DNA of 64,000 nucleotides, from positions 682,001 through 746,000 of the forward strand of contig NC_039515.1 in the NCBI RefSeq assembly GCF_003672135.1, written 5' to 3'. Below the pieces are notes generated by a model that did no database searches, was not told the origin of the DNA, and was given only the letters and a program-made list of their open reading frames with translations. Position 1 is the first letter of the stretch, and each line of letters begins with the position of its first letter. Of the stretch, positions 44,283-53,453 are shown piece by piece. Made by a program: the position numbers and the translations under genes. Source of the DNA: Ooceraea biroi (taxonomy: Eukaryota; Arthropoda; Insecta; Hymenoptera; Formicidae).

Positions 44283-45912
44283 TGTTATGTCTAAACTCCA
44301 CGGTCCCTTGCTTTCGTAAGAAACAAATAATAGAATTACATCCGTTTAGTAATTACCGCGTGCTATTTATCATTCACGCATTATTGAGCCAAAACACTCA
44401 CGGTTGCTGCACAAACTCAATTGAATAATTTTTTTTCATTATATCGGACACACGGTATCAAGCCGAAACCTCACGAGGACCGTAAGGCACGCAGTACATG
44501 TGCCCATCGCGTGATCGTTAAACAAACATCCTGTTGCAGCAACTCTGAACGTTAGCGCATCATCTACCTTATCACCACGACCGTTGGGTCACCTTGGCCG
44601 TGAACACGTGTATTTCGTCACCATAACCATGATCACGCTCTCGCCGCTTATCAAGGTCCAAAGGTGGCCCTTCGATTTCAGCTACACGTGTCCTCTCGTT
44701 ACCTAAGTTTGGGCGTTTTCCCATTGCCTAATAAGGGCATTTCTGAATGGTCTCGAAGAATCTTCTCTTACACGATTTTTCATATACTATAAAAAGGGCA
44801 GTGAAATCGCCCGAGGCATTCAATAGTTTTCATTCAAATCAACCGGACGTATCAGCCGCAGTTTTAAATTTCGAGCATTTACAAAAATCATAAGTCACCA
44901 ACTTAAAGTCAGTGCGATCCAACATAAGCCTATCCTCATTTTTGAAATTGGAGGAGCCTCAGTGCACTGTACTCTCGTTCTCTTTTCGCTCAACCTTGTC
45001 TCAGGATATTTCAAAAGTAAATTCTTAATTGATTATTTTAATTCGTCTCTTTTCTTGCGACTGGTTGTCAACTTTTCTTTTTTTATTCTGCCTCTTCCTT
45101 TTACTTCTCCCTAATAATTACTCACTTTCACTCTTTGGCTCATATAGTGGCACCTTGCGAAGTTAACATCCCGCCACACCGACTAGTATTCCCTTAATTA
45201 ACACCAGAGGTGACCACCGACGAGGAGGTTCAAGATCTCTTAGAAGAGCTAGAAGCGTTTTTAAGCGACTCTGATATTTTCCCTCCACCATCCGAAATAT
45301 CATCTCCATCCTATTCGCCCATCCCTTTCGATCAATTATCGGAACTCCTCCGTGCGTTATGTCTCACGGTCTCCCTCTCCAATCCCACTGGAGGATATAG
45401 AAACCTTTGCCGACCATCCTCATCAGAACTTTTCCCCGGCCGATTTTCCATTGTTTTCACACCTTCCACCTTTCTTTCCGGATCCACCACCTACCATTCC
45501 TCCACCATTAACTAACACTGCGGACCCCGAAGAGTCCGGGGTGAACGAATCGTTAATTTCAAACATATTTATATGTCCATTATAATTTTGATTTAATGAT
45601 TTATAATTAATTTTTGACTGTTATTACATTTGACTTTTTCAATAAACTTTATTCTTATTTGTTCATATTAAATTTCGTTTAATTTATTTACCTCTTCCCT
45701 TCCTTAATTAATCGCACGAGGTCCTGTCCCTTGTAATAGGGATTCGATTCCCTTACATAAAAAGTACCGACGAGCAGACCTTACTTTGGAAGAAGCCGTA
45801 AGAGTGGCCTTCGGCCGCTGACCTTCGTTCCGATAACTCGGTCGGTTCGACTCGCGTTAATACGTGAGAGATACGTGGTTTGTGCATCTCTCTTAGGGAG
45901 TTGGACGTAACA
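44283..45912 (+). mobile_element. E3: LTR-like element nested in E2
   Basis: Starts TGTTATGTCTAAACTCCACG (44283) and ends GAGTTGGACGTAACA (45912), with TTAC duplicated at 44279-44282 and 45913-45916. It has a TATA box at 44788-44796, a related coding region, and the conserved stem-loop at 45733-45756. Length 1630 bp. Confidence 0.75.
45210..45585 (+). pseudogene. E-family proline-rich protein, frameshifted (E3 copy)
   Basis: An acidic N-terminal segment (EEVQDLLEELEAFLSDSDIF) is followed by Ser/Pro-rich sequence with the shared YSPIP motif. The frame changes near 45360 and ends at a TAA near 45583. It is shorter and more diverged than the E2 and E4 proteins and lacks the conserved C-terminal block. 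Confidence 0.4.
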
Positions 45913-45983
45913 TTACATTTTTCCTCTAAATGTGTTATTTCTTTTGGGAGCAAGGAACCGTGGAGTCTCTTGGACGTAACAAT

Positions 45984-46209
45984 ATATTTGGATAAAAATA
46001 AATACATTCAAGGTATCAACGGCATTCCGACGATATTTCACGTCATGAGACATAACAATAACAAAAGAATCAAATATGCATCTCGTATTAATTACTTAGA
46101 TAGTCAAGACAATTTAAGGTACAGCTACTCATTGCCAAAGCGAGACATTAGCAACAAACATCGCGATAATACGGAAAGATATTGGTGGTTGAGTCAAAGA
46201 ATTGATTAA
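45984..46209 (+). CDS. Unidentified open segment, possible LINE remnant
   Basis: Directly right of E2, about 74 codons stay open to a TAA (KNKYIQGINGIPTIFHVMRH, NTERYWWLSQRID). By position it should belong to the interrupted LINE, but I could not match it to a reverse-transcriptase or C-terminal motif. Could equally be another element's ORF. Confidence 0.25.
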
Positions 46210-46741
46210 TTTTTCCTCCTTTTTCTTTTCTCGCCTGTTTCAGCGATACAAATGATTCAGAAATAGACTCTTTGTGTTCGCGCCCGATGCTTCGCATATG
46301 GGTGTTCATGCTTCATGATTAGGTTTTTTCATTATGTTATGATACAATCACACATGTAATAGATTCATGGTTGCTATAACACAAAAATGAGTATGCTTAT
46401 GCACGCATTTATTTTACGCGTATTGACATCTACATTGATTTTTATCATATATATACGATAACGATTAACAGTTTAATATTGTATTTATATATTGTATTAT
46501 ATTTGTATTATAATTATATTGTTTAATATAAATTACAGTTATAATTATACTGCGAAATGTAATTTAAAATATCACTTTATTTAAATAAATTTAATTTAGC
46601 TGGAATTAATTTAAGCTGGCAGCGGCTTAATTAGGATAAGTTATGATGAGTCAACATGAGTTAAATTGATAACGTTGATAAAATACGATAGTTTATGAAG
46701 CAAAGATGACAGTGATCGTCTTTAAATAAAAAGGTATATAG
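46210..46741. other. AT-rich non-coding segment
   Basis: No gene or repeat boundary recognised between the open segment and E4. Confidence 0.4.
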
Positions 46742-47336
46742 TGTTACGTCCAGAAAACTCCACGGTTCCTCGCTTCCATAGGAAAAAAATATTAAACTTA
46801 GAAATAAGGAAAAGTAACAAATAGGAATTAATCCCCACCAACGGAAAGAACGACCGGACGAGCGCAGGGGCCAAGTGGACAGGCGTACGCGAATCATAAG
46901 GCTCACGGTTTTTCCAACCCCAGCTGCGCTCGGCCGGAACATTCGATAGGCAATAAACAACCGGAGTTAATAGGTAGAATCACTTAGCGAAGACCGCTCC
47001 AGACTCGGAAAAACGGAGCGGTACTTAGGAAACGTGACCCGCTGACGGCAATAAAGTAATCCACCGAATTTAAATACTGAGAAGTTCTGCCATACATGGG
47101 CAGATGCGAACTAAACATACGATGCAAATAGACTAAAAGCAAACGCGAATATGGATTACAATATGGTCAGCTAAGGGATCTTCAACAAGTGCCGCACTTT
47201 GACATTTGAAGACGATATCATAAATCCATCAGATACCACGGTAATACAGAAGCCACGAACGTTCGTTAGAAACAAACTTTTTTTTTATTTCCTTCTTCTG
47301 GGAAAAGAATAACCCCCACCTACATTCTTTTAGCCC

Positions 47337-47345
47337 TATATAAAG
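47337..47345 (+). promoter_or_regulatory. TATA box of E4
   Basis: TATATAAAG inside CCCTATATAAAGGGAGC. The same block occurs in E1 (26075-26083, minus) and E2 (43714-43722, minus), and a TATAAAAAG in E3 (44788). It is followed in E1 and E4 by CAATTTGGTCAGAGAC, a plausible start region. Confidence 0.6.
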
Positions 47346-47688
47346 GGAGCAATTTGGTCAGAGACTCTCTCTTGTCTTTGGATCATCAACCAAACTACAT
47401 TCGTATTGTTCATCGAGTCAATAGAATTCTCGATATAGAACGTTGTTTCGCTCCCGAGATCGGGACGTAGAGTAAAAGTAATAGAGCCAGTGCTAGACTC
47501 CATCCGAAGACTCTCTGGGCAGGTTGGCTCCCACATTCAACCTTTGAAGATCAACTCCATCCGAAAAGCAGTACAAAGAACAATAAGCCTAAGTTGCATA
47601 TTAATTCCATTTTACTCCCCTCCAACCGTTTCGTGGTTTCTTTCGTAAATTTCGATCAAAGTCTATTCCGTTCTTAATTCCGTTTTAA

Positions 47689-48354
47689 GTGGCCAATATT
47701 AATCGCGGACGGAGTAGTTCGCCGACAGAATCATTAGCAGAATTTGTGACGTTCGGCCAAGGGGCACCCTACCTCGAACCGGCAACAACCGAAAAAACAG
47801 CACAATTTAGCGATAGTAACGAACGTTATTCACCCCTCTCCGTGGACATTCCGACATCTTCATCCAGCACTATCGGAAATCCACCCTCCTCCCCTAGTGT
47901 CTCCCCTTTTTCCCTTCCTGAGTTATCTCCCCAGTGGTACTCGCCCATTCCCACCGAAGAGTTTGAACAACTAATTAATCCTACCAACCGTACCCCCGCT
48001 CCAGAAATCAGTCGGGAATCATTCCTTCCCCCTCTACCTCCGGTCCATGCAAACCCCGAATTTGATGGCTTTCCAATCCCTTCGATTCCAACACTCAGGG
48101 AATTTTCCCAGAGAGCCTTTAACCTGGTTCTCGAATATTTCCTTAATCTTTTCCCCACCTATTCTCATCCCCTTCCGCTTCGCACCGTTATCTGTGCTCC
48201 TGGACTAATAGATATACCTACCCTCAGGGACGCGATCAGCTACGCTGGCCCCGATACCTACGTCCCTTTTATCACTCACAACCGCGCCCACCCTGTCTTG
48301 ATCCCTGCGTCTTACATTAGAGAATTTTTGTATAATTTTAATTCCGAAATTTAG
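47689..48354 (+). CDS. E-family proline/serine-rich protein (221 residues)
   Basis: An open frame of 221 codons beginning at a GTG in the place where E2 has an ATG. Residues 1-125 are Pro/Ser-rich and probably disordered, with PELSPQWYSPIPTEEFEQL as the best conserved patch. Residues 140-221 look folded (FSQRAFNLVLEYFLNLFPTY, IDIPTLRDAISYAGPDTYVP, NRAHPVLIPASYIREFLYNF). E2 and E4 agree best in this C-terminal block, which implies past selection on the protein. No zinc knuckle, protease, RT or DDE motif is seen. Function unknown. Confidence 0.6.
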   Translation: MANINRGRSSSPTESLAEFVTFGQGAPYLEPATTEKTAQFSDSNERYSPLSVDIPTSSSSTIGNPPSSPSVSPFSLPELSPQWYSPIPTEEFEQLINPTNRTPAPEISRESFLPPLPPVHANPEFDGFPIPSIPTLREFSQRAFNLVLEYFLNLFPTYSHPLPLRTVICAPGLIDIPTLRDAISYAGPDTYVPFITHNRAHPVLIPASYIREFLYNFNSEI

Positions 48355-48648
48355 GTATAATAATGTAATTCAAAATTATAACGTTTTGTACATGCATCAA
48401 TACCATTTTGAATTTACCAAAATTTTAGTTTTAATTTAGAATTAATCAAAATTTATACCGATTAATAATATGTATTTGATAACTCCAAAATATTCAAAAT
48501 TATAGTTAATTGTATCATTAGAAATCATTAATGTAACTATCTGACAAAATATAAAAATGTTAATTGGTAGAAGGTAAAACATCGCTAAATTCATTTAACT
48601 ACCCTCGCTTCACTCTCTTCCTCGACAGTTCGTACAGGTCCTATCCTT

Positions 48649-48674
48649 GGTAATAGGGATTCATTTCCCTTACC
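48649..48674 (+). other. Conserved stem-loop of the E family
   Basis: GGTAATAGGGATTCATTTCC plus CTTACC can fold into a short hairpin. It is present in E1 (25498-25523) and E3 (45733-45756) in the same relative place, about 155-240 bp from the element's 3' end, with compensating orientation. Confidence 0.5.
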
Positions 48675-48883
48675 TAAAGTCCTAAAAGGTAGTACCTAAG
48701 GTCCTAAAAGGACCGTCGAATTGACCGTTTCGACTATTAAGGTAGAGCGACCTCGGTCGTTGACCCAAAAATTGAAGCGTATCGGTCAGCTCGAACACGA
48801 GATTCTGCGGCTGTGTGCCAAAGAATCTTGAGAGGAGTCTGGTTGCGCCCTTCCTCGAGTTTCACGGAGCTCTGGACGTAACA

Positions 48884-49332
48884 ATAGCATTATAATAACT
48901 GATTGTAAGAGAAACATTGTAATAGAATCATAAACATGAGAGTAATTTTGTTGGTTTGTTAATAATGTATTTAGATTATTTAATTTATTTAGTTTTTGGT
49001 TTGTTAATAATGTATTTAGTTTATTTAGTTTAATTTATTGCGTGTTACAAAAAATTATTATAAACTTTAGAATAACATATGGAGACCAAAAGTTTTTTGT
49101 CGCAACCTTTTTTATTTGATAGGAGGAAAATCAAGAAAATATAGAGGACACCGATAATTGACGTCAGTTCATATTCTGATACTATGACTACAAGTTTTTT
49201 TAGATAGCAATAAAGCATGATGCTGAGAGTGCTCATGGAGCCCACAGCGCGCAAGAAGTTGACCTGTAACAGAAAAATTTTGTTTATTGATTTTATTGTA
49301 ACGAATATGGATCATGGGTTTAAATAAACAAT
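48884..49332. other. AT-rich non-coding segment
   Basis: No gene. Repeats of TTGGTTTGTTAATAATGTAT occur twice (48951, 48999). Probably LINE remn ant or older sequence between E4 and the Penelope-like element. Confidence 0.35.
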
Positions 49333-49594
49333 GTAATAATTGTTTATTTCCGACCAGACTGGCAAGGTAATTGTATATTTACACGACGTTTCAACCACGA
49401 AGTTTCGGGTCCTTTTCAAGTGATAAAAGAGTCACTCTCTGAAGCAGTTAGACAAAAATTAAAAAAAACACTCATACATGCTGATCAAATTTATAAAACA
49501 GCACTTACTTCCAGAAAGTAACCCTTTAGGATGGTACAATAAAATAAAGAAAACTTGGACAGTGACAACCAGCACTAGCGCACCGCACTAGGTT

Positions 49595-49911
49595 TCACAA
49601 TTCAACGCTATTGATCGGCCTAGTCGTTCGGAAGTCATGAGCTTTCGTCAAAATATTATCGTATATGCTCGGAAGATTGTTTGTGTCCCGTTGCGAGTTA
49701 ATAGCATCACTGCTCTGCTTTATAAAAATCATTTCCGCGATTTCTCGCTTTTTGAAATGATCTTCTTTGTGCAGAATATTTACATTATTCCAACTAAACT
49801 CATGACTATTGACAATTCTATGTTGGCTTACAACCGAAAGATTATCCGGGTGCCTATTAATGTCCGATATATGCTCTTTAATGCGCGTTTTTAAATGCCT
49901 TTTAGTTTGGC
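49595..49911 (-). pseudogene. Penelope GIY-YIG domain, inverted partial copy
   Basis: Encodes the C-terminal end of the endonuclease domain (QTKRHLKTRIKEHISDINRH... to RPINSVEL), nearly identical to the forward copy ending at 52455. The part upstream of QTKR is missing. Confidence 0.8.
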
Positions 49912-49946
49912 TTTTAGTTGTTAGACACAACTATACTAATTGTAAT

Positions 49947-51323
49947 ATGAAGTATAAACATAGATTGTTAAATTTAGAAATCAAAGATCTGAACACACAC
50001 ATAAAGCACTTACAAAACACAATCCATAACACAGAATTGAGGTTGTATGAACATATTCGGTGTGAAATATTGGATTCGTTCTTTGAACTCAACATTAATA
50101 GAATCAGGAAACATAATTATTATGCAAAGATCAGACTTATTAGGAAGTTTGAAAGCATCATTCGTAGTCATGATACTGTTGCTTCTTTTTTAAACTCAGA
50201 CCGCAGTAAATGGATAGTGAATATTAGTGACCAGGCAATTCCGGATGACTGTTTGAATTTGTTGAGCTTAGGCGAGAAGTTCGTGTTACCCTTCGACAAT
50301 AATAATGAATTTGACCGTTCAAAGTTCGTACTTGACACTATCACAAATTTTGAGTATAGTTTCCATGGCGTTCCGAATAGCGCTGTGGTGGAGGCCCGTA
50401 ATACAATTTTCAATTTCATAAGAAACACCCTGAACTATAGGCAACATTTACGTATTATTGATTGTTATGTCGAAAGGGTTTTTAATTTCTGTTCAAAGTT
50501 TTTAAAACATAACGCTGATTTAATGGTGATGAGGGTGGACAAGGGGCAGGTCACGGTCATAATGAGTAAGTCTTATTATACACGCCAGATGGAATGTCTA
50601 CTCATCGATTGGGCCACGTATAAGAAGTTGCCAAAAGATCCGATAGGACGATTAACCACACGTGTAAATGACTTGTTGAAGTCCTGGCTTAACAACGGAT
50701 TAATTGATGAACGAATATACAAGCAACTGCACAAAACTAGCTTCAATCTGCCGAGATGCTACGGGCTACCCAAAATGCATAAGCAGGACAACCCTTTACG
50801 CATAATAGTTTCATCTATCGGTGGCCCAACTTACGATTTGGCATATTTTTTACATAAAATTTTAAGTAGTTCCTTACCAAAACCGTCTTCTCATGTTAAA
50901 GACAGCTGGTTCTTTGTGAAAGAAATATACAACAAAAAGATCGCACGGAACAGTTTGGTAGTTTCGCTAGATGTCGTGTCGTTATTTACTAACATCCCAA
51001 ATGATTTAGTTTTCGCAGCAATAGAAAAACGTTGGCATTTAATTGCCCCGAATTGTAATTTTACCTTCAACCAATTTTTATATGCAATTGAACTAGTGTT
51101 AAACTCTACATTTTTTACTTTTAATGGGAAATTTTATCAACAAATTTACGGCAGCCCTATGGGTTCTCCACTTTCTCCTATTTTAGCGAATGAAGTTTTG
51201 GAGGACTTGGAACAGTCCTGCATTGACCATTTAGACTTTGAACTGCCTTTTTACTACAGATATGTAGATGACATCTTAACAGTTTTACCTATGGACAAAA
51301 TTGACGACACCCTAGATATTTAA
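49947..51323 (+). CDS. Penelope-like reverse transcriptase domain
   Basis: The open frame from about 49947 (the frame is open from 49809, but that part is inverted-copy sequence). It carries RT motifs KMHKQDNPLRIIVSSIGGPT, VVSLDVVSLFTNIP, YGSPMGSPLSPILANEV and the catalytic YRYVDDIL. It ends at a TAA at 51321; the protein continues in another frame from about 51330 (NKINFLDTTVIRDGD, WYRKPTFSG), so a one-base change broke it. Copies itself by reverse transcription at nicked DNA. Confidence 0.8.
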   Translation: MKYKHRLLNLEIKDLNTHIKHLQNTIHNTELRLYEHIRCEILDSFFELNINRIRKHNYYAKIRLIRKFESIIRSHDTVASFLNSDRSKWIVNISDQAIPDDCLNLLSLGEKFVLPFDNNNEFDRSKFVLDTITNFEYSFHGVPNSAVVEARNTIFNFIRNTLNYRQHLRIIDCYVERVFNFCSKFLKHNADLMVMRVDKGQVTVIMSKSYYTRQMECLLIDWATYKKLPKDPIGRLTTRVNDLLKSWLNNGLIDERIYKQLHKTSFNLPRCYGLPKMHKQDNPLRIIVSSIGGPTYDLAYFLHKILSSSLPKPSSHVKDSWFFVKEIYNKKIARNSLVVSLDVVSLFTNIPNDLVFAAIEKRWHLIAPNCNFTFNQFLYAIELVLNSTFFTFNGKFYQQIYGSPMGSPLSPILANEVLEDLEQSCIDHLDFELPFYYRYVDDILTVLPMDKIDDTLDI

Positions 51324-51496
51324 TAGTTATCACGGTAGATTGAATTTCACCTGTGAAGTTGAGATGGAAAATAAGATAAATTTTCTAGACACCACAGTCA
51401 TTAGAGATGGAGACCGGTTAATAACTGGCTGGTATAGAAAACCAACATTCTCAGGCATATTAATTTTTTCTCTAACCACCCTAAGAATCAAAAGGG

Positions 51497-51730
51497 CTTC
51501 GCCCCTCCCCCCGCCGGATTCCGTCCCGTGTACTAGGTGATCAAAATAGGTCTGTTCTTTTTAGCTGCACTGCTGCACTAGTGCAGTTAGAGTGAAAGAA
51601 AATATATTCGTCTCATTCTAACTAACTGCACTAGTTCAGTAGTGCAGCTAAAAAGAACAGATCTATTGTGATCACGTAGTACACGGGACGGAACCCGACG
51701 GGGGGGGGGGGAGGAGCGAAGCCCCTGCGT
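51497..51730. mobile_element. Hairpin MITE inside the Penelope-like element
   Basis: GGGCTTCGCCCCTCCCCCCG (51497) returns inverted (GGGGGGAGGAGCGAAGCCCC, ending about 51725). The inner arms carry TCCCGTGTACTA...GATCA and TAGCTGCACTGCTGCACTAG. The sequence up to about 52016, including a short AACCC-rich run and a GGTGAGGAGGAGACTCTCCT palindrome, is also foreign to the element. Confidence 0.65.
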
Positions 51731-52016
51731 CCCGCCCTCCCGCGAAGCAGGCTGATAACGATGTGTCTCTGTCCGGGGCTCCAAAGTCGGAAAATAGAAC
51801 CTAACCCAACCCAACCCCGTTTTTGATTCCCGCTTTTGAACCCCGCGAAAACGGTGAGGAGGAGACTCTCCTTCAGTATTACCTATTTCGAAACTTCTTT
51901 TGTTAATAACTTTTTAATAAACAACGAGCACCAGCTAAAATCTTTTGAAGGTCACTCGGGAGGGTCACCGTTATAACATATGTCAAGGTCAAGGTCATCG
52001 GAGACTGCTCCCCTTT

Positions 52017-52455
52017 TCTTCAGGTTTACCAAAAGCTTGACAGACTCATCAGACGCGGTAAGGACAAACCTAAAAAAGAAGAAACAACCGGCGTAGTCTA
52101 CAAAATTGATTGCACCGCATGTCACGCGTGTTACATCGGCCAAACTAAAAGGCATTTAAAAACGCGCATTAAAGAGCATATGTCGGACATTAATAGGCAC
52201 CCGGATAATCTTTCGGTTGTAAGCCAACATAGAATTATCAATAGTCATGAGTTTAGTTGGAATAATGTAAATATTCTGCACAAAGAAGATCATTTCAAAA
52301 AGCGAGAAATCGCGGAAATGATTTTTATAAAGCAGAGCAGTGATGCTATTAACTCGCAACGGGACACAAACAATCTTCCGAGCATATACGATAATATTTT
52401 GACGAAAGCTCATGACTTCCGAACGACTAGGCCGATCAATAGCGTTGAACTGTGA
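52017..52455 (+). pseudogene. Penelope linker and GIY-YIG endonuclease domain
   Basis: After the foreign insert the frame resumes with VVYKIDCTACHACYIGQTKR: the Cys pair, YIG and following Arg of a GIY-YIG nuclease, then KTRIKEHMSDINRH and a C-terminus RPINSVEL. It is separated from the RT by a frameshift and the insertion, so no intact protein remains. Confidence 0.8.
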
Positions 52456-52776
52456 AACCTAGTGCGGTGCGCTAGTGCTGGTTGTCACTGTCCAAGTTTT
52501 CTTTATTTTATTGTACCATTCTAAAGGGTTACTTTCTGGAAGTAAGTGCTGTTTTATAAATTTGATCAGCATGTATGAGTGTTTTTTTTAATTTTTGTCC
52601 AACTGCTTCAGAGAGTGACTCTTCTTATCACTTGAAAAGGACCTGAAACTTGGTGGTTGAAACGTCGTGTAAATATACAATTACCTTGCCAGTCTGGTCG
52701 GAAATAAACAATTATTACTTTGGAATTCAACTAGCGTTGTCAAATATTACTGAATTAAATAAACAACTTTCAAATA

Positions 52777-52869
52777 CACCAGTTCTCGTCCTATCACTGA
52801 AGTTAAGCAATATTGGGCATGGTTAGTATTTGGATGGGTGACCGCTTGGGAACACCATGTGACGTTGGC
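52777..52869 (+). rRNA. 5S rRNA gene copy 2, 3' part with target duplication
   Basis: Begins with the duplicated CACCAGTTCTCGTC (52777-52790) and continues through GAAGTTAAGCAATATTGGGC and TTGGATGGGTGACCGCTTGG, the internal control and 3' regions of 5S rRNA. A T8 run (52879-52886) follows as Pol III terminator. Joined to 39082-39119 the gene is about 117 nt, the normal size. Confidence 0.85.
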
Positions 52870-52967
52870 ATATTTCAACTTTTTTTTAGTTTTTTATTTT
52901 CAGTGAAGGTGTACAATTTCTTCGTAAGAAAAACACGTTTCGTCAGGCAACGTCCATACCACATTGA

Positions 52968-53107
52968 GGGCCGATTGATCCAACTTCTTGGTAAGTTTTA
53001 CCTGACAGGTACTATATCTTTATCTCTTTTTTAGGACTTATCTGAAAAGAGACAAAGATACGCTACCTGTCGGGTAAAACTTACCAAGAAGTTGGACCAA
53101 TCGGCCC
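52968..53107. mobile_element. 140-bp hairpin MITE in 5S copy 3
   Basis: The arms GGGCCGATTGATCCAACTTC and inverse (ending 53107) enclose a short centre. TGA is duplicated (52965-52967 and 53108-53110), a 3-bp duplication. It sits in the 5' third of the 5S gene. Confidence 0.75.
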
Positions 53108-53160
53108 TGAAAGCATCAGTTCTCGTCCGATCATTGAAGTTAAACAATGTTGGGCACGGT

Positions 53161-53302
53161 CCCGATTGGCCACGGTCCCGATTGACCACGTTGATTTTGG
53201 CCACGGTTCCGATTGACCACGTTGATATTGGCCACGATCCCGATTGACCACACATTGGAAATCAGAAATCAGAACGGGCGTATCCCGTTTGCACACGGAA
53301 CG
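53161..53302. repeat. Minisatellite fragment inserted in 5S copy 3
   Basis: Tandem GGCCACGGTCCCGATTGACC-type units followed by ACATTGGAAATCAGAAATCA and CGTATCCCGTTTGCACACGG. This is the same order as the left part of the element at 55889-56925, so it is a truncated copy. Confidence 0.7.
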
Positions 53303-53425
53303 ATTAGTACTTGGATGGGTGGCCGCTTGGGAACATCGTGTGACGTTGACATATTTCAACTTTTTTTAGTTTTTTATTTTCAGTGAAGGTGTACAATTCT
53401 TCGTAAGAAAAACATGTTTCGTCAG

Positions 53426-53453
53426 GCAACGTCCATATCACATTGAAAGCACC
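53426..53453 (+). rRNA. 5S rRNA fragment, copy 4, 5' end
   Basis: GCAACGTCCATATCACATTG and AAAGCACC match the first 28 bases of 5S. A second partial 5S-like stretch (TCCATACCACGTTGAGAGTA) follows, then LINE sequence begins near 53478. The break lies close to the insertion site used in copy 2. Confidence 0.65.

Larger units (their letters stand above)
42765..45981 (-). mobile_element. E2: LTR-like element, interrupted by E3
   Basis: The 5' end on the minus strand is TGTTACGTCCAAGAGACTCC at 45981, clearly related to E4's start. The other end is less certain (TGTAAAATAAGG at 42765). E3 with its TTAC duplication lies inside. E2 keeps the TATA box (43714-43722, inverted) and a frameshifted proline-rich ORF. 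Confidence 0.6.
46742..48883 (+). mobile_element. E4: complete LTR-like element with ORF, 2142 bp
   Basis: Starts TGTTACGTCCAGAAAACTCC and ends GAGCTCTGGACGTAACA. ATAG is duplicated outside (46738-46741 and 48884-48887). Layout: about 590 bp of leader, TATA box (47337-47345) within CCCTATATAAAGGGA, about 340 bp, a 221-codon ORF, AT-rich stretch, stem-loop (48649-48674), end. TG...CA ends and 4-bp duplications fit a solo LTR. The Ty3/gypsy LTR at 61737 starts with the same ten bases. An LTR of this length with its own ORF is unusual. Confidence 0.75.
49333..52718 (+). mobile_element. Penelope-like element with inverted partial copy
   Basis: The left end (49333-49911) is an inverted copy of the right end (52139-52718). 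The forward unit then runs RT, linker and GIY-YIG endonuclease. Penelope elements commonly show such partial inverted or tandem copies. An insertion/deletion at 51497-52016 removed part of the linker. Confidence 0.8.
39120..52776 (+). mobile_element. Jockey-like LINE inserted in a 5S gene, with nested insertions
   Basis: The insertion starts after the 5S sequence CACCAGTTCTCGTC and ends before a second copy of it, giving a 14-bp duplication typical of target-primed reverse transcription. The 5' part holds ORF1 and the start of ORF2. From 42765 on it is filled with E2 (containing E3), E4 and a Penelope-like element. The last 60 bp before the duplication (ending TAAACAACTTTCAAATA) would be the LINE 3' end. 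The reverse transcriptase core is missing, so parts were deleted. Confidence 0.7.
52947..53350 (+). rRNA. 5S rRNA gene copy 3, interrupted twice
   Basis: The 5S sequence is present as 52947-52967, 53108-53160 and about 53303-53350. It is interrupted by a hairpin MITE and by a minisatellite fragment. The spacer to copy 2 is about 77 bp and to copy 4 about 75 bp, and the two spacers are nearly identical (AACTTTTTTTAGTTTTTTAT, GTGAAGGTGTACAATT). A T7 terminator lies at 53361-53367. These are pseudogenes, but the array spacing is preserved. Confidence 0.8.

Noticed and set aside
51796..51825. CCTAACCCAACCC run as a possible telomeric repeat
   Set aside because: Too short, and not the insect TTAGG/CCTAA unit in tandem.
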